Notes: generated by a model not told the origin, from the letters alone. Positions 32,259-40,798 are shown, numbered from the stretch's first letter. The stretch is DNA of 55,152 nucleotides from an uncultured bacterium (GCA_946622415.1 CAMOPX010000011.1:1-55152); one strand, 5' to 3'. A program made the numbers and translations.

Positions 32259-33965
32259 ATGGGCAATGCCTTAATAGATTTTTACCACAATCTTGAAGAG
32301 CCGATTGTTGTTTATGATAGAAAACTTGATATTTTTTATCATAATTTGTCGTTTAAGAAAATTTTTGGTGATTTTAATAATTCAAAAAATTTTTCGGGCC
32401 TGGATAAGTTATCATACAGATTTTCTTATCAGATGTGTTTTTTAAATTCTTCCGATTTAAAAACATACAATCCGATAATTTCAGCTATCGAAAACCCCTA
32501 TAACTATACAACATTTGCAACTTTTCAAAAAGACGAAAACAATTTTTTTAATTACATGATAAAGGCTTTTAATTTTAAAAAGAGATATCGTGTTGTTTAT
32601 TTTTACGATATGACGGATGAAATCCAAAAAGAAAAATTAAAAGAAGAAAACGAAAAATTAAAAATACAAAATATTGAATTTGCATCCACCAATTCAAAGG
32701 CTCAAAATCAAGCGGTAAAAATGGCTCTTTTGAATAGAATTTCCGTAAGTTTGAAAAATGAATTGGACATTAAAACGTTAATTGAAAAATCCCTGAAAGA
32801 ATTAAGTATAATCGTGGGTGCAAATAAAAGTTATTTTGCAAAATTCAAAAAAGATAGTTTTGTAATTGAATACACATATCCCGAGGTTTATTCTCCCCAA
32901 ATAAACGAAGAAATTTTTTATTCAAAAAAAATAATCAATGAGCTTCACTTGGGTCAAAATTCCATTCAAACATGCTTAAAAGAACACGATAAAGCGGAAA
33001 TTCCTCTTTTAAATCCTTGTATTAGAATAATTTTGCCAATTCTCAAAAATTCACAGCTGTTTGGAATTATTGTTATTTTTACTCCGAAAAAACAAATAAC
33101 GGCACTCGAAAATGAGCTTCTTGTCGGTATTTCAATGCAAGTTACATCTTCTTTATTGCAGGCGAGCCTGTTTAATGAGATTTCTCAAAAGAAAATTGAA
33201 CTGGAAGCAACAATAAAAGAATTAAAAGAAACCCAACTGCAGTTAATTAATTCCGAAAAAATGGCATCCTTGGGTCAGCTTGTAGCTTCTGTTGCGCATG
33301 AAATTAATACTCCTTTAGGCGCAATTAATGCCAATAACGAAATGATGAAAAAGATTTTTGAAGGAATAAATGCGGATTCAAAAGAAATTCTTAATGAAAT
33401 AAATACTGTTGATAAAGACGCAATAAATAGAATAAACAACATTGTTCAATCCCTGAAACGCTTTGTCAGATTAGATGAAACCGTTCAGCAAGAGGCAGAT
33501 ATTAATCAGGAATTAAATTTAACACTCGAACTTATTCATCACAAAATAAAAAACGGTTTTGAAGTGATAAAAGAATACGGTTCAATTCCTTATGTAAATT
33601 GTTATCCTAATATGTTAAATCAGGTATTTCTGAATATATTAATGAATGCAATTCATTCTATTGAAGATATAAAGGCGTATGACAAAAATTATACAGGAAA
33701 ATTGAAGCTTAAAACCGAAATAGATGGAGATTATTTAAAGATTTCAATATTCGATAACGGCAAAGGGATTCCTCTTTCCGATAAAGAAAAAATATTTCAG
33801 GCAGGTTTTACAACAAAGAAAAAAGGACAGGGAACAGGTTTAGGACTCGCCATATGTAAAAAGATTATTGAAAAACATAACGGAAGCATTGATTTTGAAA
33901 GCGGAAGAATAGAAAATGAGCCTGAATATAAGACTAAGTTTGTTATTAATATTCCGTTGTTTTAA
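32259..33965 (+). CDS. PAS-GAF sensor histidine kinase, cytoplasmic
   Basis: A 568-residue kinase without membrane segments. Order: PAS-like domain (1-120, IVVYDRKLDIFYHNLSFKKIF), short coiled coil, GAF-like domain (about 160-310, ending IILPILKNSQLFGIIVIFTP), signalling helix (IKELKETQLQLINSEKMASLG), H-box SVAHEINTPLGAI with phospho-His near 347, N-box NILMNAIHSIED (about 460), G1 IFDNGKGIPL and G2 GTGLGLAICKK (about 525). All catalytic boxes are intact. There is no adjacent response regulator; the upstream coiled-coil HTH protein is the only linked gene. Confidence 0.93.
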   Translation: MGNALIDFYHNLEEPIVVYDRKLDIFYHNLSFKKIFGDFNNSKNFSGLDKLSYRFSYQMCFLNSSDLKTYNPIISAIENPYNYTTFATFQKDENNFFNYMIKAFNFKKRYRVVYFYDMTDEIQKEKLKEENEKLKIQNIEFASTNSKAQNQAVKMALLNRISVSLKNELDIKTLIEKSLKELSIIVGANKSYFAKFKKDSFVIEYTYPEVYSPQINEEIFYSKKIINELHLGQNSIQTCLKEHDKAEIPLLNPCIRIILPILKNSQLFGIIVIFTPKKQITALENELLVGISMQVTSSLLQASLFNEISQKKIELEATIKELKETQLQLINSEKMASLGQLVASVAHEINTPLGAINANNEMMKKIFEGINADSKEILNEINTVDKDAINRINNIVQSLKRFVRLDETVQQEADINQELNLTLELIHHKIKNGFEVIKEYGSIPYVNCYPNMLNQVFLNILMNAIHSIEDIKAYDKNYTGKLKLKTEIDGDYLKISIFDNGKGIPLSDKEKIFQAGFTTKKKGQGTGLGLAICKKIIEKHNGSIDFESGRIENEPEYKTKFVINIPLF

Positions 33966-33982
33966 TTTTTTTAATAAAACAC

Positions 33983-34010
33983 TTGCAAGAAAGTTATTAT
34001 TTGATATGAT
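33983..34010 (+). promoter_or_regulatory. Likely tRNA-Arg promoter
   Basis: TTGCAA (33983-33988), 16 bp, TATGAT (34005-34010), about 80 bases before the tRNA. Spacing and composition fit a housekeeping promoter. Confidence 0.45.
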
Positions 34011-34093
34011 ACTGTTGTTCTAATGTTTAGTTGGAGCAAGCGGTTTTAACATGATACAGTTGAACCGAGAATAATGAAAATTTAATAGATTAT

Positions 34094-34167
34094 GCCCTGG
34101 TAGCTCAGCTGGATAGAGCAACTGCCTTCTAAGCAGTAGGTCATGCGTTCGAATCGCATCCAGGGTA
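34094..34167 (+). tRNA. tRNA-Arg (anticodon UCU)
   Basis: The complete cloverleaf is visible. The acceptor GCCCTGG pairs with CCAGGGT (G-U at the first pair), the D arm is GCTC/GAGC, the anticodon arm is ACTGC-CTTCTAA-GCAGT with anticodon TCT, and the T arm is ATGCG-TTCGAAT-CGCAT. The discriminator is A; CCA is not encoded. It reads AGA codons. Its T arm and acceptor 3' half are copied again at 34287-34310 and 34630-34648. Confidence 0.95.
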
Positions 34168-34175
34168 AATTATTT

Positions 34176-34206
34176 AAAAGACCTACATAAAGTAGGTCTT
34201 TTTTTA
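34176..34206 (+). terminator. tRNA-Arg terminator
   Basis: AGACCTAC-ATAAA-GTAGGTCT followed by eight T. A compensated copy sits at 34654-34683, and an unrelated terminator (AGAGGTTA/TAACCTCT) follows the middle tRNA fragment. Confidence 0.85.
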
Positions 34207-34385
34207 TACCCTGAAGGATTCTCAGCATCCCCCATTAGCACATTGGGAACGTATCATTATATTTATATCATAATAATGGGGACCCTGTTCGAATCGCATC
34301 CAGGGTAAATAAAAAGAGGTTAGATAAAACTAACCTCTTTTTATTTATTTTGTATAGATGAGAACGCTGTTTTATACGTTCGAGC

Positions 34386-34624
34386 GGATTTTGTGTAGTG
34401 TGTAACGAAGTGAACACGAAGTAGCAAAAAACAAATGAAGCGGCAGCGATAGCGAAGCGAAATACTGTTTTTTGTGAAACAAAATCCAAGAGAGCGGATT
34501 TTGACTAGGGCGGAACAGGGCTTTAGCCCGTCGTGAGCCCGTCTGTTTGAGAAAACTTATGGAATGAAGATTTTGCAATAGCAAAATCGAAATGGAATAC
34601 TAAGTTTTCGAGTTGTCAAAATCC
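34386..34624. repeat. Two tandem family-2 elements
   Basis: Copy a: GGATTTTGT (34386) to ACAAAATCC (34487). Copy b: GGATTTTGAC (34496) to GTCAAAATCC (34624). Both are preceded by GAGC and followed by AAGA. The second stem is GCAAAAAACA/TGTTTTTTGT in copy a and AGAAAACTTA/TAAGTTTTC in copy b; the first hairpin in copy b is extended (GGGCTTTAGCCC). Pairing is kept while sequence changes. Confidence 0.75.
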
Positions 34625-34725
34625 AAGACAATCGCATCCAGGGTAAATTATTTAAAAGACCTGCATAGAGCAGGTCTTTTTTATACCCTGAAGGATTCTC
34701 AGCATCCCTCATTAGCACAACAAAA

Positions 34726-35094
34726 CTAATCTTTCTTGCATTTTGGCTCATCAATATCATCACATTTACTCAATATTTCTCGTGCAAGACTATTGAATTT
34801 CGCAGTTTCTTCTCCTTGTTGTTTGAATAAATTTGCAGCTTTACAAGCTTCATCCAAAGTGGAATAGTTACAGCTGCATCTTGTTCCGTCGCTAACGTAA
34901 TAATATGGAGTACCGCCATCTTTATCATTACCTAAATAAATATTATTATGGTTTCCTTTTTGTTCTTCAACTGCTTGCCCGATTTTTTTAAGTTCTTCTA
35001 TGCTTCCTTCGGTTTGATGAATCGCGTAATATGCAGCTCTTTTTGTTATATTTCCAAAGTTAACATTAATTGGTTTAATACCCGATACATTCAT
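34726..35094 (-). CDS. Hypothetical protein with N-terminal NFG tag
   Basis: A 122-residue soluble protein, family unknown. The N-terminus MNVSGIKPINVNFGNITKR carries the short tag shared by several unrelated proteins in this window. The body is helical and charged, with a central beta segment YYYVSDGTRCSCNYSTLDEA and six cysteines (CSC, CKAA, CDD, CKK). There is no signal peptide. It lies just beyond the tRNA-Arg island. Confidence 0.65.
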   Translation of the reverse strand: MNVSGIKPINVNFGNITKRAAYYAIHQTEGSIEELKKIGQAVEEQKGNHNNIYLGNDKDGGTPYYYVSDGTRCSCNYSTLDEACKAANLFKQQGEETAKFNSLAREILSKCDDIDEPKCKKD

Positions 35095-35346
35095 ATTTTT
35101 CTTTTTCCTTTCGGTTATCTTGTCATTTTATACAGATACAAGATTGCTGAAAGAAAAAATTTGCTAAAATATTGCCAAATGTAAAAAATCGGAAATTTTT
35201 AACAAATTGATTCTCGATAATTCAATCTAATTTATTTAAAGAAATCTACTCAGGAAAATTTACCTTAAAAACAATTTAATTCTGTCCTCTGTTTGAACTA
35301 TATCCTGCCATAAGTCATATGGTAGAATGGGAAAAAGGACAAAATC

Positions 35347-36306
35347 ATGTTAAAAACAATACAAAAAATCAGCAGTTTTTTATCATCAAAAACATCAATC
35401 TTTATAATTTTAGTTGCGGTTATTACATACTTTTTCCCCAATATCTTTATGTGGGTAAAAGGCGATACTCAAACGGTTGTTTTGGGAATCATTATGCTCA
35501 CAATGGGTATGACTCTAACGTTAGACGATTTTAAGATTCTCATAAAGCGCCCTTTTGATATCGGAATCGGAACATTTGCACAATACTTTTTTATGCCTAT
35601 AATAGCAATAAGTTTAGTTCATATTTTGCATTTACCCAAAGAAATTTCAATAGGTTTAATTCTTGTCGGATGCTGCCCCGGCGGAGTTTCATCAAACATA
35701 ATGTCATTTTTATGTAAAGGCGATGTTGCGTTCTCTGTCGGAATGACTGCGGTATCTACGTTATTAGCACCGGTTATGACGCCAACATTAGTATATTATT
35801 TGGCGAAAGAGTCCGTTGATGTTGATATTATAGGAATGTTTCAATCCGTATTGATTGTTACGATTCTGCCCGTTGTAACAGGTGTTATACTAAATTATAT
35901 ATTCAGGAATAACAAAACATATCCCGAAATCTGTAAAATTATGCCCGCATTTTCCGTGATAGGTTTAGCATGTATTGTCGGGGGTGTTGTTTCTCATTTC
36001 GGCGCCGTTTTTATACAATCAAGCGTGGTTATCTTTATTGCTGCTTTTTGTCACAATTTAATCGGTTATATTGCAGGCTGGCTGATAGGCGCAACGGTAA
36101 AAATGCCCGAAGCAAAAAAGAGAACTATTTCAATAGAAGTCGGTATGCAAAATGCAGGATTAGCAACCGTATTGGCCGTTAAACATTTTGCCATGATTCC
36201 CGAAGCTGCTATTATTTCCGCTGTTTCATGCGTATGGCATTCAATTTCAGGTACAATTTTAGCAAATATATTTGTACTTAAAGATAAAATTAAAAAATCT
36301 CAATAA
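35347..36306 (+). CDS. Bile acid:sodium symporter family (BASS) transporter
   Basis: A 319-residue membrane protein with about ten hydrophobic segments, typical of the BASS/PF01758 family that cotransports sodium with bile acids, pyruvate, pantothenate or similar anions. Signatures: LTMGMTLTLDDFKILIKRP at 56-74, GCCPGGVSSNIMSFLCKGD with the conserved crossover motif (about 113-131), and IEVGMQNAGLATVLAVKHF near the end. The substrate cannot be read from sequence; the YocS-like subgroup is plausible. It is preceded by 250 bp without a gene or clear repeat. Confidence 0.92.
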   Translation: MLKTIQKISSFLSSKTSIFIILVAVITYFFPNIFMWVKGDTQTVVLGIIMLTMGMTLTLDDFKILIKRPFDIGIGTFAQYFFMPIIAISLVHILHLPKEISIGLILVGCCPGGVSSNIMSFLCKGDVAFSVGMTAVSTLLAPVMTPTLVYYLAKESVDVDIIGMFQSVLIVTILPVVTGVILNYIFRNNKTYPEICKIMPAFSVIGLACIVGGVVSHFGAVFIQSSVVIFIAAFCHNLIGYIAGWLIGATVKMPEAKKRTISIEVGMQNAGLATVLAVKHFAMIPEAAIISAVSCVWHSISGTILANIFVLKDKIKKSQ

Positions 36307-36400
36307 CAAACTTAATTTTTATATATTGAGGATGCTGAAAAACTGATATTTTACACATCTTCTTTTGACAATTTTTTTGTTTTATCGGTTTTATAATTTT

Positions 36401-38068
36401 ATGAAAATAAATTCGTTTTCAAAAATTATTCCCCAATATAATATAAGAACTTTCGATACAAGACCAAAGCTTCAAAATAAATCTGAAAACAAAATTTCTG
36501 CTCCTGTCTTGAATCCTTCTTATATCGTACCTTTTATGGGAGATAATTATTCATACAAAAGAATTTCCCGACTTGAACCAAATTTTAGTCCTTTATATTG
36601 CGATTATTCAAATCCTGTTGAATTTTCAAACGCTTTTGCGGAAAAAATTGATTCGCAGATGCTAAGTGTTGATGAAAAAGATATTGAAAATTTAGTTATG
36701 AGAATAAAAATTAAAACAGGCGCAGATGAAGGTTTGATAAGAGAATTTTTATACAGATTAACGGAATTTTCTTCTTACGATACAATTAATATTTTTCAAG
36801 ATATAGCGCAAAAATATTCAACAAATACCTTTGGAATCACTATGGAAAAAAGTTCAGCAGAAAGCGATTATTCCCTAAATACCGCTCTTAATTATTTATC
36901 CTTAAACAAACGAATGATAGATATAGAAAATCCGACTTCAAGAAGAATTATTGTTCTGGATGATATATTTTTAAAACAACTCGAAGAATCAAAAAAAGGG
37001 GATAGAAAATTTTATGATAATTTTATGTCCGATTTGGAATCGGGCAACCTTGTTATTTTAAATTTGGAAGGCTGGGATATTGAATGTGCGGATAAAAACT
37101 ACAGAAGCGCAAACTTTCTCTGCGGTGTAGGATATCTTGAAGATATGACAACAGATTGTTTAAAAAGATTTAAAAACGGCGAAGATATAAATAAAATTTT
37201 GTACGGTAATTTTGAAGAAAGATTAAAAAACATAACAGGTAAAGACATCGAAGTAATTAAAATTAAAAACAGAAATATTCAAGGCAAAAAGCAATACAAA
37301 GATATACTTCAAAATATCAAAAAACCCTCTTTAACACCATTAGAAATTCAAGCTGCAATAAGAAATCATATTCGCTTAATCTCCAAAAAATCAATGAAGG
37401 AAGAATTAAATAATATTGCTCATCTTGAATCTTTTTGTAAATACTTGGATTCAAGCACCGTTATCTATTCATCGGATTCTCTGGGTGAAGAATTGGCAAA
37501 TCTTAAAAAACAAATTGATAAAAAATACGGGAACAACCACAAATATATGGTGCTTGCAAATAATAAGAGTTTTGGTTATATGACGGCAATTTATGCAAAA
37601 ATAAACAACATAGACCCTAATGATATCGCAACTTTAGGATATATAGGCAAAAACAGAATCAAAGATAACACTGCATATATTGCACTTGATGATATAACGG
37701 CAAGCGGAGATACAATATACCGCTATCTCATTGATTCTCAAATATTGAAAATTGAACAGAATATCGACTTAATTTTTGCAACCGTACTTGCAAGCGAAAA
37801 CTCTATCAATAGAATCAATGAATCTATGAACCGACTCCGAATTATTTATGCAAAGAAATTAAAAAATCTCCTTGTCAAACTTGACGATGATGAATTATTA
37901 AAACAAAAAGATAAAAAATTTATATCCAAAAGAGTAGGAACAGGCTGGCGTCAATCTGATTTATCTTGCATATTTCCGCATATTGTTCCCGATAATACAA
38001 CAAAATTAAGCGGAAGATTGTTTAGAAAATTGTTAATTAAAAATACACATAAATCGAATAAGTCCTAG
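36401..38068 (+). CDS. Tagged protein with C-terminal phosphoribosyltransferase-like domain
   Basis: The start at 36401 gives 555 residues opening MKINSFSKIIPQYNIRTFD, one of the tagged N-termini; a hydrophobic 12-residue extension from 36365 is less likely. The middle part (50-360) is helical and unrecognised. Near 428-437 the sequence YIALDDITASGDTIYRYL matches the PRPP-binding loop of type I phosphoribosyltransferases (hydrophobic strand, DD, small residues, SG, T). It is preceded by a strand-rich region YMVLANNKSFGYMTAIYAK. A fold relationship is likely; catalysis is unproven. Confidence 0.7.
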   Translation: MKINSFSKIIPQYNIRTFDTRPKLQNKSENKISAPVLNPSYIVPFMGDNYSYKRISRLEPNFSPLYCDYSNPVEFSNAFAEKIDSQMLSVDEKDIENLVMRIKIKTGADEGLIREFLYRLTEFSSYDTINIFQDIAQKYSTNTFGITMEKSSAESDYSLNTALNYLSLNKRMIDIENPTSRRIIVLDDIFLKQLEESKKGDRKFYDNFMSDLESGNLVILNLEGWDIECADKNYRSANFLCGVGYLEDMTTDCLKRFKNGEDINKILYGNFEERLKNITGKDIEVIKIKNRNIQGKKQYKDILQNIKKPSLTPLEIQAAIRNHIRLISKKSMKEELNNIAHLESFCKYLDSSTVIYSSDSLGEELANLKKQIDKKYGNNHKYMVLANNKSFGYMTAIYAKINNIDPNDIATLGYIGKNRIKDNTAYIALDDITASGDTIYRYLIDSQILKIEQNIDLIFATVLASENSINRINESMNRLRIIYAKKLKNLLVKLDDDELLKQKDKKFISKRVGTGWRQSDLSCIFPHIVPDNTTKLSGRLFRKLLIKNTHKSNKS

Positions 38069-38113
38069 TATTCACAAATATTTGAACCGAAAATAATATT
38101 CTGACTTGTTGAT

Positions 38114-38485
38114 TTATATCAATCCTTTTGTTATTTCAATATTACGCGGATCCGTTAAAAAAGTAATTTGCATTTTTTGATCATCAGTCAGACTGCCTTG
38201 ATGTTCTTGATTAATAGGTAAATCTTTAGGCTCAATTCCAAGATATCCGCAAATTCTTTCAAAATTGCTTATTTGTTCGTCCAATTCTTCAGGTTTCATA
38301 CCTTCTTGCAATATTGCTCTTATTAATTCCATTGCATCTTCATTTGAAAAGCTTTCAGATGAACTTATAAAGGTATCCGTATTTTGACCCTGAAAATTTA
38401 TTTTGGCAGGTATCTTATTTAAAGATATTTTTTGAGGTTTAAGAATTGAATTTTGTTTATTTAAACTGATGCGCGGAATTTGCAT
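38114..38485 (-). CDS. Small tagged protein behind a cobalamin-type riboswitch
   Basis: A 123-residue soluble protein, family unknown. The N-terminus MQIPRISLNKQNSIL...KINFQGQ is a long form of the tag shared by other proteins here. The rest is acidic and helical (SFSNEDAMELIRAILQEGM, PEELDEQISNFERICGYLG). AAGGAG lies seven bases before the ATG. Upstream is a structured leader resembling a cobalamin riboswitch. There are no downstream cotranscribed genes, so this protein is the only apparent target. Confidence 0.65.
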   Translation of the reverse strand: MQIPRISLNKQNSILKPQKISLNKIPAKINFQGQNTDTFISSSESFSNEDAMELIRAILQEGMKPEELDEQISNFERICGYLGIEPKDLPINQEHQGSLTDDQKMQITFLTDPRNIEITKGLI

Positions 38486-38514
38486 AATTTCTCCTTAGTC
38501 ACGTAAGAACAATG

Positions 38515-38610
38515 AAAATCAAGTATTCCGACTGTACGGCTGCGGACCAGTGCAGGATTTTAACAATTATTGTTATCACCTGCTTTCCTTAATCTTCAAT
38601 ACTATTGTAT
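38515..38610 (-). promoter_or_regulatory. Putative cobalamin riboswitch
   Basis: On the minus strand, from about 38610: AGTATT, then AAGGAAAGCAGGTGATAA, AAAATCCTGCACTGGTCC, GCAGCCGTA, CAGTCGGAATACTTG. These words match the cobalamin core (GGAAA, GCAGGTG, AAATCCTGC, CTGGTCCGCAGCCGTA, TCGGAATAC). The outer pairing is AGTATT/AATACT. A 15-base palindrome TAACAATAATTGTTA is inserted in the loop normally written GGTGAAAATCC (L5). A TATAAT -10 lies at 38614-38609. It controls the 38114-38485 gene. Confidence 0.6.
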
Positions 38611-38684
38611 TATAAAATATAAAACAAGTGTCGATAATATTTCAATATATTAATAAGTTCAATCCCGCTTTTTAATTCTTTTTT

Positions 38685-40121
38685 CTATTTCTTCTTCCAC
38701 AAGAATACTGTCACAAATAAAACCGCAATCAATCCGCAAATTTCAGCATACTTGAGCGGCAGATTAAATCCGATTTTTTCGCTAAAGATAAATGACATTG
38801 TAATAAATACATAAAATAGAGCAGGGATTAAGGCTATAAAATAATTTTTCTTTCTTCTATATAAAAATATGGCAGCACAACACAAGGTCGGAATAGAAAT
38901 CAATTGATTAAAGAAGGTAAAATAACGCCAAATCAAAGAAAAACTGTCCGAATTGATTTTTGCCCAGATGAGAATTAATAATACGCAAATTATGATAGGC
39001 ACTACAATAAGCAATCTGTTGATAATCTTCTTTTGGTTGAGGTTAATTGCGTCCGCTATCGTGATTCTGAGTCCTCTGAGTGCGGTATCTCCCGATGTAA
39101 TAGGCAGAATAATTACCGCTATAGTTACAAGGCAAGCCAAATGCAAAGGAACAAATTTATTTGCGATAATATTTACGACGTTGACCGTTCCTATCAAATT
39201 GTTCGGAACAAGGTTTAAACTGTATACATCCATAGCGGCAGCTGCCCAAATAATGGCAATTAAAGATTCAAGACACATCATTCCGTAAAAAATCAATTTT
39301 CCGTCTTGTTCTTTGTTGACTGTTCTTGAAATAATTGTTGCCTGAGTAGAATGGAACCCTGACAATAGTCCGCAGCTTACCGTCATAAAAAACATAGGAA
39401 TTAAAGGCAGATGTTTTGGATGCAGATTGTAGTTTCTTATATCAAAATTGCTAAGATTAACTCCTTCTATAAAAAATCCGACAAGAATCAATCCTGTTCC
39501 TAAAATCAACATCAAACCCAAAAACGGGTAGAATCTTCCTATGATTTTATCTATCGGAAAAAGGGTCGCTATAATAAAATATAATAAAATAAAAAGATAA
39601 GTTCCAAGTACAAGAGGATTTGATATAGCAAAATCTTTTACATTGAAAAATCTTTCAACAAACAAATCCCCTGCGGTATAAACAAAAACGGTTGCAAGCA
39701 ATAAAAGCATAACGGAAACTATTATCATAAATATTCTATAGGCGGATTTTCCCAAGTATTTATTTATAAGCCCCGTTATTTGCGTACCGCCGTTTTTAAT
39801 AGATAGCATTCCCGCAAAATAATCATGCACACCGCCTGCAAAAATACATCCTAAAGGTATTAAAATAAATGCCACAGGCCCGAATAAAATCCCTTGTAAG
39901 GCGCCTATAATCGGTCCCATGCCCGCAATATTCAACAAATGAATAAGCGCGTTTTTTGTTTTTGACATCGGAACAAAATCTACTCCGTCATTTATTTTGT
40001 TTGCAGGAGTTTCCGTATCTTCAGGCGAAAATTGTTTTTCAACATATTTTGAATAAAAAATATAACCCAAAACTAAAATTGTAATACTAAGAAGAAATGT
40101 AATCATAATTAAATTATACAT
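38685..40121 (-). CDS. cstA: CstA-family carbon starvation / pyruvate transporter
   Basis: A 478-residue integral membrane protein with many spans. The CstA signature region is AGMGPIIGALQGILFGPVAFILIPLGCIFAGGVHDYFAGMLSIKNGG (residues about 67-112). GLLSGFHSTQATIISRTV and TSGDTALRGLRITIADA follow, both highly conserved. The protein is shorter than E. coli CstA (701), as in the compact BtsT/CstA-like group. Family members import pyruvate or peptides during carbon limitation. It is divergent from a small secreted-protein gene. Confidence 0.93.
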   Translation of the reverse strand: MYNLIMITFLLSITILVLGYIFYSKYVEKQFSPEDTETPANKINDGVDFVPMSKTKNALIHLLNIAGMGPIIGALQGILFGPVAFILIPLGCIFAGGVHDYFAGMLSIKNGGTQITGLINKYLGKSAYRIFMIIVSVMLLLLATVFVYTAGDLFVERFFNVKDFAISNPLVLGTYLFILLYFIIATLFPIDKIIGRFYPFLGLMLILGTGLILVGFFIEGVNLSNFDIRNYNLHPKHLPLIPMFFMTVSCGLLSGFHSTQATIISRTVNKEQDGKLIFYGMMCLESLIAIIWAAAAMDVYSLNLVPNNLIGTVNVVNIIANKFVPLHLACLVTIAVIILPITSGDTALRGLRITIADAINLNQKKIINRLLIVVPIIICVLLILIWAKINSDSFSLIWRYFTFFNQLISIPTLCCAAIFLYRRKKNYFIALIPALFYVFITMSFIFSEKIGFNLPLKYAEICGLIAVLFVTVFLWKKK

Positions 40122-40164
40122 TAAAAATCCTGCGTTGGCATTTTTTTGTGTTAATATTTTTATT

Positions 40165-40545
40165 ATGAAGAATTTTATCAGATGTATTTTTCTTTTATTT
40201 TTCTTTTTTGGTGTGCTTTCGGCAAACGCAAATAATTTTGCCGGTTATTCCGTTATTGAAAATGCAAACATAAAAACAAAATATATTACAAACAAGCAGA
40301 ATGAATCACTGTTAGAAATTTCAAAAGAACAAAATAATATCTTTATTAAAAATGAGAATAATGAAGAAGTATCAGTTTTTAATAATCAAAAAAATTCTTC
40401 TTCAAGCAAATGCCCGATAAATATATATAACAATGATTTATTTATTAATAATCTTTTTTCCTATAAGCTAAACGATTTCTGTTGTCTAATTTCATATAAT
40501 ATTTCTCCCATACTTAAATATTCGATTCAAAAAAGAGCACCATAA
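40165..40545 (+). CDS. Small secreted Asn/Lys-rich protein
   Basis: The start at 40165 (MKNFIRCIFLLFFFFGVLSANA) gives a strong signal peptide; the upstream frame from 40135 merely lengthens it. The mature part of about 100 residues is Asn/Ile/Ser-rich with no motif. It is unrecognised. It lies divergently 40 bp from cstA, and a 47-codon membrane-protein gene follows. Confidence 0.55.
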   Translation: MKNFIRCIFLLFFFFGVLSANANNFAGYSVIENANIKTKYITNKQNESLLEISKEQNNIFIKNENNEEVSVFNNQKNSSSSKCPINIYNNDLFINNLFSYKLNDFCCLISYNISPILKYSIQKRAP

Positions 40546-40625
40546 AATTTTTCTTTTTTAATTTTTATTTATTTAAACTTCTTGAAATAAGAAGTTAGTT
40601 TTGCAATTTTAAAAAAGGGAAAATT

Positions 40626-40769
40626 ATGGAAAATAATATAGAAAAAAACATTCAAAAAGACCAAACCGAATACTGCAATAATTCCGAAAACACGGGTGCC
40701 TTAAAATCGGTTATCATCTCAGTTGTTATTATTCTTGCAATGTGGTTATTGTCACTTATTGTAGATTAA
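40626..40769 (+). CDS. Small single-span membrane protein (47 aa)
   Basis: ATG at 40626 is preceded by AAAAAAGGGAAAA. It encodes a polar N-terminus (MENNIEKNIQKDQTEYCNN) and one C-terminal membrane helix (KSVIISVVIILAMWLLSLIV) ending in Asp. A terminator follows directly. A real gene is likely, function unknown. Confidence 0.6.
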   Translation: MENNIEKNIQKDQTEYCNNSENTGALKSVIISVVIILAMWLLSLIVD

Positions 40770-40798
40770 AAGGGGGCAAAAGCCCTCTTTTAATTTTT
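40768..40798. terminator. Bidirectional terminator
   Basis: AAAAGGGGGC-AAA-AGCCCTCTTTTAATTTTT, shared by the 47-residue gene and the convergent tagged gene. Confidence 0.75.

Larger units (their letters stand above)
34152..34718. mobile_element. Island at the tRNA-Arg 3' end bounded by ~90-bp direct repeats
   Basis: Bases 34152-34241 (tRNA T arm and acceptor, terminator and AGGATTCTCAGCATCC tail) recur at 34630-34718 with a few changes. Two of those changes compensate each other in the terminator stem (ACCTAC/GTAGGT becomes ACCTGC/GCAGGT). A third partial copy of the tRNA 3' end, 34287-34310, matches 24 of 24 bases and carries its own different terminator (34310-34342). Between the second and third copies lie two tandem family-2 elements. 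There is no coding sequence. It explains the gene-free stretch 34168-34725. Confidence 0.8.

Noticed and set aside
34242-34310. Second tRNA gene in the tRNA-Arg island
   Set aside because: Only the T arm and acceptor 3' half (24 bases) are present; no D or anticodon arm precedes them.
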